Shown in pieces: positions 1-6,216 of a stretch of DNA of 6,805 bases. Location of the stretch: positions 1-6,805 of the forward strand of contig URVM01000052.1 in NCBI GenBank assembly GCA_900551325.1. Reading direction: 5' to 3'. The DNA comes from an uncultured Eubacteriales bacterium. Lineage in GTDB: Bacteria; Bacillota; Clostridia; Lachnospirales; Cellulosilyticaceae. The notes beneath the pieces were generated by a model. It worked only from the letters and a program-made list of their open reading frames with translations. It made no database searches and had not been told where the DNA came from. The number at the start of each line of letters is the position of its first letter. The stretch's first letter is position 1. The translations under genes and the position numbers were made by a program.

Positions 1-40
1 AAGGTGTTAGATAAATCAATATTGATTTATCTAACACCTT
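1..40 (-). terminator. Perfect 40-nt palindrome, probable (bidirectional) terminator
   Basis: Bases 1-20 are the exact reverse complement of 21-40, giving an uninterrupted palindrome that folds into a long hairpin. It begins one base past the stop codon of the minus-strand YedF-like gene, so it is well placed to end that transcript. On the plus strand it is followed by CCTTTTTAT, a short U-run, so it could also stop transcription from the other side. The minus-strand U-run would lie before base 1, outside the window, so the minus-strand role is inferred from position and stem strength. The palindrome may extend beyond the window. Confidence 0.7.
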
Positions 41-41
41 T

Positions 42-380
42 TTATAATGTAACAACCGTATTTGTATTAAGTACTATGTCTGTAATTTCATTCATATCTG
101 TTATACGTCCTACCAATAATGAATGTTGACCACAGGCCTTATATACACAAGTACCACAAGCAAGTAATTCAACTCCTTGTAATTCTAATGCTTCTAAAAT
201 ATCTATATATTTTGATCCTTGTACAAGCAGCTTTACTCCTGAATTATAAAAAATAATAATCTCGGGTTTTGTCAAACTTGCTAATATCTTTCTTAGTAAT
301 ACGCCTAATAAGGTTTGGCCTACGCCATCATCACCTTTTCCTAATGATTCACTATTAACAATTATAACCTTTTGGTACAC
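42..380 (-). CDS. YedF C-terminal (DsrE-like) domain protein, lacking the TusA domain
   Basis: A 112-residue protein if started at the GTG at 378-380. It opens YQKVIIVNSESLGKGDDGVG and contains IIFYNSGVKLL, then LACGTC, the pattern of the C-terminal DsrE-like half of YedF, a sulfurtransferase-like family often found near selenium-metabolism genes. The conserved cysteines sit near residues 75 and 78 (CGTC), with another at 83. Full YedF is roughly 200 residues with an N-terminal TusA/SirA domain carrying CPxP. That domain is absent here, and reading upstream in frame meets a stop at 441-443. A longer version from the ATG at 402-404 (120 residues) is possible but has only a weak upstream ribosome site. 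The GTG has GGAGGGAG five bases upstream, and family members start close to the KVIIVNS strand. It lies 81 bp after the DUF4190 gene with no terminator between, so the two may share a transcript. The actual substrate (sulfur or selenium) is not shown by the sequence. Confidence 0.75.
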   Translation of the reverse strand: MYQKVIIVNSESLGKGDDGVGQTLLGVLLRKILASLTKPEIIIFYNSGVKLLVQGSKYIDILEALELQGVELLACGTCVYKACGQHSLLVGRITDMNEITDIVLNTNTVVTL

Positions 381-385
381 TTCTA

Positions 386-393
386 CTCCCTCC
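386..393 (-). promoter_or_regulatory. Ribosome binding site deciding the GTG start of the YedF-like gene
   Basis: On the minus strand this reads GGAGGGAG, five bases before the GTG at 378-380. It lies inside the coding sequence of the longer ATG-started frame, and that ATG (402-404) has only GATAGAG before it. The strong site therefore argues for the shorter protein. Confidence 0.55.
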
Positions 394-461
394 ATTTTCC
401 TCATAACTCTATCTTTATTGATATAATATGCAGGAAAAATTTAGAAGTGTATCTTTAACAT

Positions 462-830
462 TTAATTATCTTTTTTTCCTTTTTTAACAAAATATATAAT
501 TTCTAGTACACCTGCTGCAATAGTTGCTGTCAAAAATACAAGATTTGTAATAAAACCAGCTATAGCAAAACCTTTATTTCTCTTATTCTTCATACCAATT
601 GCACCTAAAACTGTTCCTACTATAGTAACAGGTAAACCAATAACCGGAATAATCCATGCTACTGATCCTACAATTCCTAGTATAAAAGATGTCCAAGCAT
701 TTGGATTAGGTCTTGGTACAGATACAATATTTGGGATCATCTCTACACAACTATCTGTATCATTTTCATCTGCTACATATTCTTTTGTGTAAAATTCTAT
801 TTCCTCATTATTTACTTTTTTCTTCTTCAT
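462..830 (-). CDS. DUF4190-type small membrane protein
   Basis: A 122-residue protein of unknown function. Residues 1-45 are hydrophilic, starting with a lysine cluster (MKKKK) followed by an acidic stretch (residues 20-30), and should be cytosolic. Two hydrophobic blocks follow, near residues 47-79 and 87-115, joined by a basic loop (MKNKRNKG), and the tail is lysine-rich. The glycine-rich pattern FILGIVGSVAWIIPVIGLP, then VLGAIGMKNKRNKGFAIAGF, is typical of DUF4190. The first block is long enough to bend or re-enter, so the exact helix count is uncertain. The start ATG is backed by AGGAGG at 839-844 with eight bases of spacing. A promoter at 870-898 suggests transcription separate from the pot operon, whose terminator lies just upstream. 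The YedF-like gene follows in the same direction, but no functional link is known to me. Confidence 0.8.
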   Translation of the reverse strand: MKKKKVNNEEIEFYTKEYVADENDTDSCVEMIPNIVSVPRPNPNAWTSFILGIVGSVAWIIPVIGLPVTIVGTVLGAIGMKNKRNKGFAIAGFITNLVFLTATIAAGVLEIIYFVKKGKKDN

Positions 831-869
831 CCTTACAGCCTCCTTTGTACTTGTATATTGGGTATCTTC

Positions 870-898
870 ATTATAAAGTAATCTTCCCTATTTTTAAA
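870..898 (-). promoter_or_regulatory. Promoter for the DUF4190 gene
   Basis: On the minus strand, TTTAAA (893-898, four of six matches to TTGACA) is followed by exactly 17 bases and then a perfect TATAAT (870-875). It lies about 40 bp upstream of the start codon and just after the pot terminator, where a promoter for the next gene is expected. Confidence 0.6.
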
Positions 899-921
899 GT
901 ACTAAACATTTGTTTAATAAA

Positions 922-963
922 AATACCTAATGAAGGCTAGTTAATTAGCCCTCATTAGGTATT
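922..963 (-). terminator. Intrinsic terminator of the pot operon
   Basis: On the minus strand a 12-bp stem (AATACCTAATGA paired with TCATTAGGTATT), one A-C mismatch, then a further GGCTA/TAGCC stem close a six-base loop. It begins 7 bases after the potCD stop codon and is followed by TTTATTAAA, a U-rich tract. Both strands could form the hairpin, but position and U-tract fit the minus-strand operon. Confidence 0.85.
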
Positions 964-970
964 TCTTTCA

Positions 971-2848
971 TTATTTAGATGCACTTGATTTAGCTTCCAT
1001 CCAAATACTACTGTATAATTTAATAACATCTGATGGATCTGTAAACATTTCCATCTTATCTGTTTCTTCTTCCGATGGATAAGCAACTTCACTATTTCTA
1101 ATTTCTTCTGGAAGTAAAGCTCTTGCTTCACTAATTGGTGTAGAGTATCCAATATATTCAGCATTTCTTGCTGCTATATCCGGACGGCATAAGAAGTCAA
1201 TATACTTATGTGCATTCTCAATATTCTTAGCCCCTTTCGGAATAACAATACCATCTACAAAGAAGTTTGTTCCTTCCTTAGGTAGTGCAAAGGCTAAGTC
1301 TGGATTTTCTTCTAACATAACCATAGCATCTCCAGCCCAAGCAAGCATAACTGCAGCTTCGCCACTTATCATCTTACCTTTTCCTTCATCTCCTACATAG
1401 CTCAGTACAAGAGGTGCTTGTTTGATAAGTTCCTGCTTAGCTGCCTCTAACTCTTGTTTATCTCTTGTGTTCATAGAATAACCAAGTTTTTTAAGAGCTG
1501 CCATTATACCTTCACGTTCACTATCGTACATAAAGATCTTTCCTGCATATTTAGGATCCCATAAAACATCCCAACTATCTACTACCTCATCTACCATAGT
1601 TGTATTATATACAATACCTACTGTTCCCCACATATAAGGAAGTGAGTATTCATTCGTAGGATCATATGGTAAATCTTTAAATCTATCATCAATTTTTGAA
1701 TAGTTTTCTAGTTTAGTAGTATCGATTTTTTCTACCATGCCTTTACTAATCATTTTCTCAATCATGTAATCTGAAGGCATTGCCACATCATAACTAATAT
1801 TACCTGGTTCAAGACGTTGATACATTTCTTCATTGGTTGCAAATTCAGAATAAACAACTTTTATTCCTGTTTCTTCTTCAAATTCTTTATTTACCTCTGG
1901 GTCAATATAATCTCCCCAGTTGAATACATTAACAACTTCTTGTTCTCCACCAACACCCGTACCTACCACATATGCCATAACACCTAAGCCAATTATAAGA
2001 ACAGCTATAATAGCTTTTGTAAATCCAAATTTTGATGATTTAGTTCTTTCTTTTACTTCTACTTCTTCTCTATTTTTGTTTGCTTTTTTATGTTTCTTAT
2101 TAGGGAACACATTAGTTGCAATTAAAATAGTAATGATTGTACCAAACATAATAGTAGAAATAGCATTAATTGTAGGTGCAACACCTTTTCTTGTCATAGC
2201 AAATACTTTAATGGAAAGAGTATCTACCCCTGGTCCTGTATTAAAGAAACTAATGATGAAATCATCAATAGATAAAGTAAAAGCAATAAACAATCCAGCT
2301 AATACTCCTGGTAAAATCTCTGGTAAAATAACCTTTTTAAAAGCATAGCTTGGTGTAGCTCCAAGGTCTAGTGCTGCTTCATATATATTATAATTTAACT
2401 GCTTCAACTTTGGCATAATTGAAAGGATAACATACGGTATACTAAAAGTAATATGTGCCAATATAAGTGTTGTAATACCTACTGGTATTTTAAGTGCTGA
2501 AAATAGTAACATTAAAGATACACCTGTTACAATTTCTGAACTTAAAAGAGGAATATAAGTAATATTCATTACTAATTTCTTCTTCCAACCTGTCATACGT
2601 TCAATACCCATTGCCGCAAGTGTTCCTATAATAGTTGCTACAACAGAAGATATAACTGCTATAAAAATCGTATTATAGAAAGCTTGTTGAATACTTGCAT
2701 CTTGGAAAATTTCCTCATACCATCTAAAAGTAAATCCCTTCCATATAGGAAGCTTAGAATCATTAAAGGAGTAAAACATCAGTATAGCCACAGGTGCATA
2801 CATAATAAGCAAAACAAGAGCTACATATGACTTTTTAATAAACTTCAT
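971..2848 (-). CDS. Fused polyamine ABC transporter permease and substrate-binding protein (PotC-PotD)
   Basis: A 625-residue fusion. Residues 1-250 are a PotC-type permease with about six membrane helices and the EAA loop (EAALDLGATPSYAFKKVILP, near 158-177) that docks on the ATPase. A charged lysine/glutamate-rich linker (about 251-275) should be cytosolic. A seventh hydrophobic segment (about 279-298) then carries the chain outward, and residues 305-625 form a PotD-type binding protein beginning VVNVFNWGDYIDPEV. Topology is consistent: PotC ends inside, and the extra helix places PotD outside as a tethered receptor. No lipobox cysteine is present, so the anchor replaces lipidation. Residues matching the known PotD pocket include the NW-DY motif, SDY near 359-361, and the later W and D, suggesting spermidine/putrescine-type substrates. 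The ATG overlaps the potB stop (TGATG). A TTG three bases upstream is an alternative start with better spacing (9 rather than 12 bases) to AGGAGG at 2861-2866. It is the last gene of the operon. Confidence 0.93.
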   Translation of the reverse strand: MKFIKKSYVALVLLIMYAPVAILMFYSFNDSKLPIWKGFTFRWYEEIFQDASIQQAFYNTIFIAVISSVVATIIGTLAAMGIERMTGWKKKLVMNITYIPLLSSEIVTGVSLMLLFSALKIPVGITTLILAHITFSIPYVILSIMPKLKQLNYNIYEAALDLGATPSYAFKKVILPEILPGVLAGLFIAFTLSIDDFIISFFNTGPGVDTLSIKVFAMTRKGVAPTINAISTIMFGTIITILIATNVFPNKKHKKANKNREEVEVKERTKSSKFGFTKAIIAVLIIGLGVMAYVVGTGVGGEQEVVNVFNWGDYIDPEVNKEFEEETGIKVVYSEFATNEEMYQRLEPGNISYDVAMPSDYMIEKMISKGMVEKIDTTKLENYSKIDDRFKDLPYDPTNEYSLPYMWGTVGIVYNTTMVDEVVDSWDVLWDPKYAGKIFMYDSEREGIMAALKKLGYSMNTRDKQELEAAKQELIKQAPLVLSYVGDEGKGKMISGEAAVMLAWAGDAMVMLEENPDLAFALPKEGTNFFVDGIVIPKGAKNIENAHKYIDFLCRPDIAARNAEYIGYSTPISEARALLPEEIRNSEVAYPSEEETDKMEMFTDPSDVIKLYSSIWMEAKSSASK

Positions 2849-3660
2849 CAAAATAGGCCGCCTCCTTTATCTAATGAATCTTTTTTAGACATAAAAATAA
2901 GCGTAATTAAGATAATAATCATTAAAATTACGGAGAGTGCTGAACCAAATGCCCAATCACCTGTTTTATTAAATTGTTGTTCGATTAAGTCTCCTAAAAG
3001 GGTTGTCTTTCCTCCACCTAGTAATCTAGATACTAAGAATGTTGTAAGTGCTGGCATAAATACCATAACAACACCTGTTATAACACCTGGCATACTAAGA
3101 GGTAAGATTACCTTTTTAAAGGTTGTTACTTTATCAGCACCTAAGTCATAAGATGCTTCAATAATGCTATTATCAATTTTACAAAGTACATTGTAAATAG
3201 GCAATACCATAAATGGGAAGAAGTTATATACATTACCAAATACAATAGCACTCTTACGATACAAAAACTGCATACTTGGTAGACCTATACTATTTAATAT
3301 ATTATTTACTACACCTGTATCTTGTAATAAATATCCCCAAGCGTATGTACGTAAAAGGGAATTCATCCACATTGGTAAGATAACAAGAAGTAAAATAATA
3401 CTTTTTCCTGACATTTGCTTTGCACTTAAAATCATAGCTAATGGATAAGCAAGTAACAAGCAAATAACAGTACTTATAAAAGCAATACCTACTGAATCTA
3501 AAATATTCTCTAAGTACTTAGGATTTAATACTTGTTTATATCCGTCTAGTGTAAAAACACCTTGTTCGAAAAAACTATAATATAAAATAATAAGAACTGG
3601 AACGATTACAAAAATACTTGCCCAAATAAGATAAGGGAGCGCTAATCTTTTTTTGTACAC
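2848..3660 (-). CDS. Polyamine ABC transporter permease PotB
   Basis: A 270-residue inner-membrane permease, the usual PotB size, predicted to pair with the PotC half of the downstream fusion to form the transport channel. About six hydrophobic segments are visible (near residues 8-30, 55-80, 86-112, 136-160, 190-212 and 238-258). The EAA loop reads EASYDLGADKVTTFKKVILP near 168-187, the site that contacts PotA. The start is GTG (3658-3660), with AAGGGGG at 3670-3676 nine bases upstream. That ribosome site overlaps the last codons of potA (MKRG, stop), so the two genes are 6 bp apart and probably translationally coupled. The stop TGA shares its final A with the ATG of potCD. Family assignment is firm. 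The exact polyamine carried is inferred from the whole operon. Confidence 0.94.
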   Translation of the reverse strand: MYKKRLALPYLIWASIFVIVPVLIILYYSFFEQGVFTLDGYKQVLNPKYLENILDSVGIAFISTVICLLLAYPLAMILSAKQMSGKSIILLLVILPMWMNSLLRTYAWGYLLQDTGVVNNILNSIGLPSMQFLYRKSAIVFGNVYNFFPFMVLPIYNVLCKIDNSIIEASYDLGADKVTTFKKVILPLSMPGVITGVVMVFMPALTTFLVSRLLGGGKTTLLGDLIEQQFNKTGDWAFGSALSVILMIIILITLIFMSKKDSLDKGGGLF

Positions 3661-3666
3661 CTTTTA

Positions 3667-4725
3667 TTACCCCCTTTTCATAATATGGATATCTTCTGGT
3701 GTAAGGGACATACCCACTGTAGCACCTACTGGTGCCATAGATGTTGAATGTACCATCCACTTATAACCATTGGAATTAATAATCATCTCATAATGTACAC
3801 CTTTAAAAGTAACAGACTCTACTACACCTTGTAACATACCTTGGTCCGCCTTTACTATCACCATATCCTCTGGACGAATTACAATGTCAACTGGTGTATT
3901 CTCTCCAAAACCTGCATCTACACAGTCAAATTCTACATTTTGGAATTTAACAAGGTAATCTTTAATCATTGTTCCAGAAATAATATTACTCTCGCCAATG
4001 AAATCAGCAACAAAGGCATTTTTAGGTTCATTATAAATATCAACTGGTGTACCAATTTGTTGTACACGCCCCTCATTCATAATAGCAATGGTATCAGACA
4101 TAGTAAGGGCTTCTTCTTGGTCATGAGTAACATAAATGAATGTAATACCTAGCTTTTGTTGAATTTTCTTAAGCTCCATTTGCATTCCTTTACGTAATTT
4201 TAAGTCAAGCGCACCAAGAGGTTCATCTAGAAGAAGTACTTCAGGCTCATTTACAACAGCACGTGCTATAGCAATACGTTGTTGTTGTCCACCACTTAAA
4301 GAGTCAATGCGTCTATCTTGAAAACCTTTAAGGTTTACAAGTTCTAACATTTCAGCAATTTTTTTATCAATAAGTTTTTGATCCATCTTCTTAATATGAA
4401 GACCAAAAGCAATATTTTCTCCTACTGTCATATGAGGAAATAAAGCATATTTTTGGAATACTGTATTAATACGTCTCTTATAAGGTGGCAAATTTGCAAT
4501 GTTCTTACCTTCAAAACGAACTTCACCATTTGTTGCTTCTTCAAAGCCACCAATGATTCGAAGTAATGTTGTTTTACCACATCCACTAGGTCCTAGTAAT
4601 GTAAGAAACTCGTTACGTCTAATATACATGTTAATATTCTTTAAAACTTCTGTACCATCATCAAAAGTCTTAGTTATATTTACAAGATTAATAATATGGT
4701 TTGTGTCATTCTTAGTTTCTTTCAT
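3667..4725 (-). CDS. Polyamine ABC transporter ATP-binding protein PotA
   Basis: A 352-residue ATPase that powers polyamine import from the cytosolic face. Visible motifs: Walker A GPSGCGKT (45-52), Q-loop VFQKYALFPHMTV (Q at 91), signature LSGGQQQR (143-150), Walker B LLLDEP (D167, E168) and the switch histidine in YVTHDQEEA (H201). A C-terminal TOBE-like regulatory region spans roughly 250-352, including VDIVIRPEDM, as usual for the PotA/spermidine-putrescine group. All catalytic motifs are intact. The start chosen is the ATG at 4723-4725 (MKETKND). The in-frame ATG at 4732-4734 directly abuts the Shine-Dalgarno AAAGGAG, leaving no spacing, and a still longer frame to 4767 runs into the upstream regulator gene. 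The gap from the regulator is 14 bp, so they form one transcript. Confidence 0.95.
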   Translation of the reverse strand: MKETKNDTNHIINLVNITKTFDDGTEVLKNINMYIRRNEFLTLLGPSGCGKTTLLRIIGGFEEATNGEVRFEGKNIANLPPYKRRINTVFQKYALFPHMTVGENIAFGLHIKKMDQKLIDKKIAEMLELVNLKGFQDRRIDSLSGGQQQRIAIARAVVNEPEVLLLDEPLGALDLKLRKGMQMELKKIQQKLGITFIYVTHDQEEALTMSDTIAIMNEGRVQQIGTPVDIYNEPKNAFVADFIGESNIISGTMIKDYLVKFQNVEFDCVDAGFGENTPVDIVIRPEDMVIVKADQGMLQGVVESVTFKGVHYEMIINSNGYKWMVHSTSMAPVGATVGMSLTPEDIHIMKRG

Positions 4726-4734
4726 CCATCCCAT

Positions 4735-4741
4735 CTCCTTT
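4735..4741 (-). promoter_or_regulatory. Ribosome binding site deciding the potA start
   Basis: AAAGGAG on the minus strand overlaps the stop codon of the XRE-cupin regulator. Nine bases separate it from the ATG at 4723-4725, while the ATG at 4732-4734 follows with no spacer, so the downstream ATG is preferred. Confidence 0.65.
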
Positions 4742-5279
4742 AAAAACTTGGTGGCGTTGCAACCCAAAGAACTGTTGCCTTTGTCTTGCCTGCATTTTCT
4801 AGATAGTGATCTCCTGTTGGTCTAAAGTAAAAGCTATCACCTTTCTTAGCTTTAAACTTTTTATTACCAAGGTGTATATAAATTGTTCCTGCTAAGACAT
4901 ACCCAAACTCTTCACCTTCATGAGGTGCTTGTTCAAGTGCTTTGCAACCTGGATCAATATTAATTAAAATAGGTTCCATATCGTTCTTTTGTGCATTAGG
5001 AATAAGCCATGTAATCATATTCCCTAATTCTTTATCTTCTTTTTCAAAGACATCTTGCTTTGTAAATACAATTTTTTCTTGGCTTGTTTCATTAAAGAAA
5101 TCTTTAAGATTCGTACCTAAGCACTCCAGTATGTCAATTAAAGTAGCAATAGAAGGTGATGTTAATCCCCTTTCTACTTGAGAAATAAATCCTTTAGATA
5201 ATTCACATCGGTCAGCAAGCTCTTCTTGTGTCAAACCATTCTTTTTTCTGAGCTGGTTTATCTTGGCTCCAATATCCAT
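4740..5279 (-). CDS. XRE-family regulator with C-terminal cupin domain (PuuR-like), likely controlling the pot operon
   Basis: A 179-residue cytosolic transcription factor. Residues 6-61 are an XRE/Cro-type helix-turn-helix (INQLRKKNGLTQEELADRCE, then LSKGFISQVERGLTSPS). Residues 106-175 form a cupin_2 barrel with motif 1 around H120 and E123/E124 (APHEGEEFGYVLAG) and motif 2 around H158 (GDSFYFRPTGDHYLEN). In the related E. coli PuuR this architecture represses putrescine-use genes and responds to the polyamine. Here it is the first gene of a polyamine-uptake operon, so control of its own operon in response to polyamines is a reasonable inference. The start ATG has GGGAGG at 5287-5292 with seven-base spacing. 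A near-consensus promoter lies at 5353-5381, and a partial palindrome between promoter and gene is a candidate operator. Whether the ligand is a polyamine or something else cannot be read from the sequence. Confidence 0.9.
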   Translation of the reverse strand: MDIGAKINQLRKKNGLTQEELADRCELSKGFISQVERGLTSPSIATLIDILECLGTNLKDFFNETSQEKIVFTKQDVFEKEDKELGNMITWLIPNAQKNDMEPILINIDPGCKALEQAPHEGEEFGYVLAGTIYIHLGNKKFKAKKGDSFYFRPTGDHYLENAGKTKATVLWVATPPSF

Positions 5280-5319
5280 TCTTATGCCTCCCTCATCTTC
5301 TTATATGTATGATAAACTT

Positions 5320-5333
5320 TTTGTTTACACAAA
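5320..5333. promoter_or_regulatory. Candidate operator for the XRE-cupin regulator
   Basis: The 14-bp sequence TTTGTTTACACAAA is an imperfect palindrome (six of seven positions symmetric) in the 5' leader, about 13-26 bases after the predicted transcription start. It is flanked by two direct copies of TAAACT (5313-5318 and 5335-5340) with a 22-bp period, about two helical turns. This placement suits a repressor site. There is no comparative support, so this is tentative. Confidence 0.3.
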
Positions 5334-5352
5334 TTAAACTTCAACATATGAA

Positions 5353-5381
5353 ATTATACTTACTATTCCCTAAAACGTCAA
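5353..5381 (-). promoter_or_regulatory. Main promoter of the pot operon
   Basis: On the minus strand, TTGACG (5376-5381) is separated by exactly 17 bases from a perfect TATAAT (5353-5358). This is a near-consensus sigma-A promoter. Transcription should start around 5346, giving a leader of about 65 bases before the XRE-cupin start codon. No other promoter or terminator is evident inside the operon. Confidence 0.85.
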
Positions 5382-5701
5382 GATTTTTTAGCAAAAAACT
5401 TATTTTTATAAAACTAAGAGTTTAGTATATATGTTCTATGTTTTTTTATTAATAATCATTATATACATTGGCATTACTGACTTTTGTGATTTTCATTAAA
5501 TATAAAGTATACTTTTAATATCTACTAATTTTTATATTTACTTGGGTTAGATAGTATTAATTAAAAAGTTTAGTAAAAGATGACATTCAAAATAAATAAT
5601 TAGACTTTTTTGCATAATTTTTATCTTTTTTAATAAATTTTCTTCATTTATTAGCGTTTGCTCTTCTTGTTATATTTATACTTATTTATTAGAAATGAAA
5701 A
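5382..5701. other. AT-rich intergenic stretch without a supported gene
   Basis: About 320 bp between the pot promoter and the terminator of the AraC-GGDEF gene. It is very AT-rich and full of stops in all frames. It contains a short inverted repeat AAACT-AAG-AGTTT (5411-5423), which lies 65-77 bp upstream of the predicted pot transcription start, and two copies of AGTTTAGTA (5419-5427 and 5567-5575). I see no convincing promoter-terminator pair for a small RNA, no riboswitch core and no coding frame with a ribosome site. Confidence 0.5.
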
Positions 5702-5728
5702 GAGATATTTAGTATGCCTAAATATCTC
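5702..5728 (-). terminator. Terminator of the AraC-GGDEF gene
   Basis: On the minus strand a perfect 11-bp stem (GAGATATTTAG paired with CTAAATATCTC) closes a five-base loop and is followed by TTTTCATTTCT, a U-rich tract. It lies about 30 bp after the stop codon of the AraC-GGDEF gene and separates that gene from the pot operon. Confidence 0.85.
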
Positions 5729-5757
5729 CTAATTATATCTAAATATTTATTTTCACC

Positions 5758-6216
5758 TTAAATCTCTTCACCATAATAACAATTTCTTCCTAACTGCTTA
5801 GCTCTAAGCATAGCCTCTTGAGCCTCAACTAATGCAACTTCATGAGATACTAGTTCATCCTTTATATTAGCAATGCCCACACTCATCTTAAACTTCAAAC
5901 AATGTCCCTCTAAATACAGTTCTTTTTCACTCTCTGAAAGAATAGCTTTAACAATTTGTAGGACTTTTTCTTTTTCCAAAGTCTTTGTTAGAACAATGAA
6001 CTCGTCTCCTCCTATACGATAGGATTCCATCTCTTCTTCTAAATATTTATCTATTCTTCTTTTTGCCTCCTCTATTACTAGATCACCTATATGCCAACTA
6101 TATTTTTTATTGTAACTTTCAAACTGATCAATATCAAAACAAAGTATATATTCCCCTATTTCATGTTCATTCTCTACTGCAGCAAAGTACGCTTCTAAAT
6201 TAGATATACTAATCAT
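5758..6216 (-). CDS. Possible internal product: free GGDEF domain from an in-frame start
   Basis: The ATG at 6214-6216 is in frame with the AraC-GGDEF gene and would yield a 152-residue protein starting MISISNLEAYFAAVENE, a complete GGDEF domain with no DNA-binding part. AAGGAGGG lies seven bases upstream, stronger than the site at the gene's own start. The start falls at the domain boundary. An alternative reading is that the site is a relic from a time when the two domains were separate genes. This nested product is a proposal, not a separate locus. Confidence 0.45.
   Translation of the reverse strand: MISISNLEAYFAAVENEHEIGEYILCFDIDQFESYNKKYSWHIGDLVIEEAKRRIDKYLEEEMESYRIGGDEFIVLTKTLEKEKVLQIVKAILSESEKELYLEGHCLKFKMSVGIANIKDELVSHEVALVEAQEAMLRAKQLGRNCYYGEEI

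Noticed and set aside
423..428. TATTAT as a -10 box for the YedF-like gene
   Set aside because: No acceptable -35 element lies 16-18 bases upstream, so co-transcription with the DUF4190 gene is more likely.
955..1164. Minus-strand frame of 69 residues inside the 3' end of potCD
   Set aside because: It is a frame shadow of the PotD domain and its end runs into the terminator hairpin.
1940..2000. Possible internal start that would release a free PotD domain from the PotC-PotD fusion
   Set aside because: The Met in the anchor helix (GLGVMAYVV) has only a weak, badly spaced AGGTG before it, unlike the strong internal site in the AraC-GGDEF gene.
3575..3760. Minus-strand frame of 61 residues spanning the potA-potB junction
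   Set aside because: It overlaps both clear genes in another frame and has no supporting ribosome site or family pattern.
713..5181. Plus-strand open frames at 713-940, 1920-2348, 3841-4152, 4499-4825 and 4942-5181
   Set aside because: They run antisense to strong minus-strand genes, lack ribosome sites, and their translations are low-complexity or resemble no family.
5542..5615. Minus-strand mini-frame of about 22 residues in the intergenic region (starts MQKSLIIYFE)
   Set aside because: No ribosome binding site before its ATG and no terminator after it; such short frames are expected by chance in AT-rich DNA.
5382..5701. A small RNA or cyclic-di-GMP riboswitch in the intergenic region
   Set aside because: I found no conserved riboswitch core, no strong promoter in this stretch and no terminator of the right orientation other than the one belonging to the AraC-GGDEF gene.
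6008..6013. AGGAGG on the minus strand within the codons for the GGDEF motif
   Set aside because: It is a by-product of encoding Gly-Gly-Asp; no in-frame start codon follows at a suitable distance.
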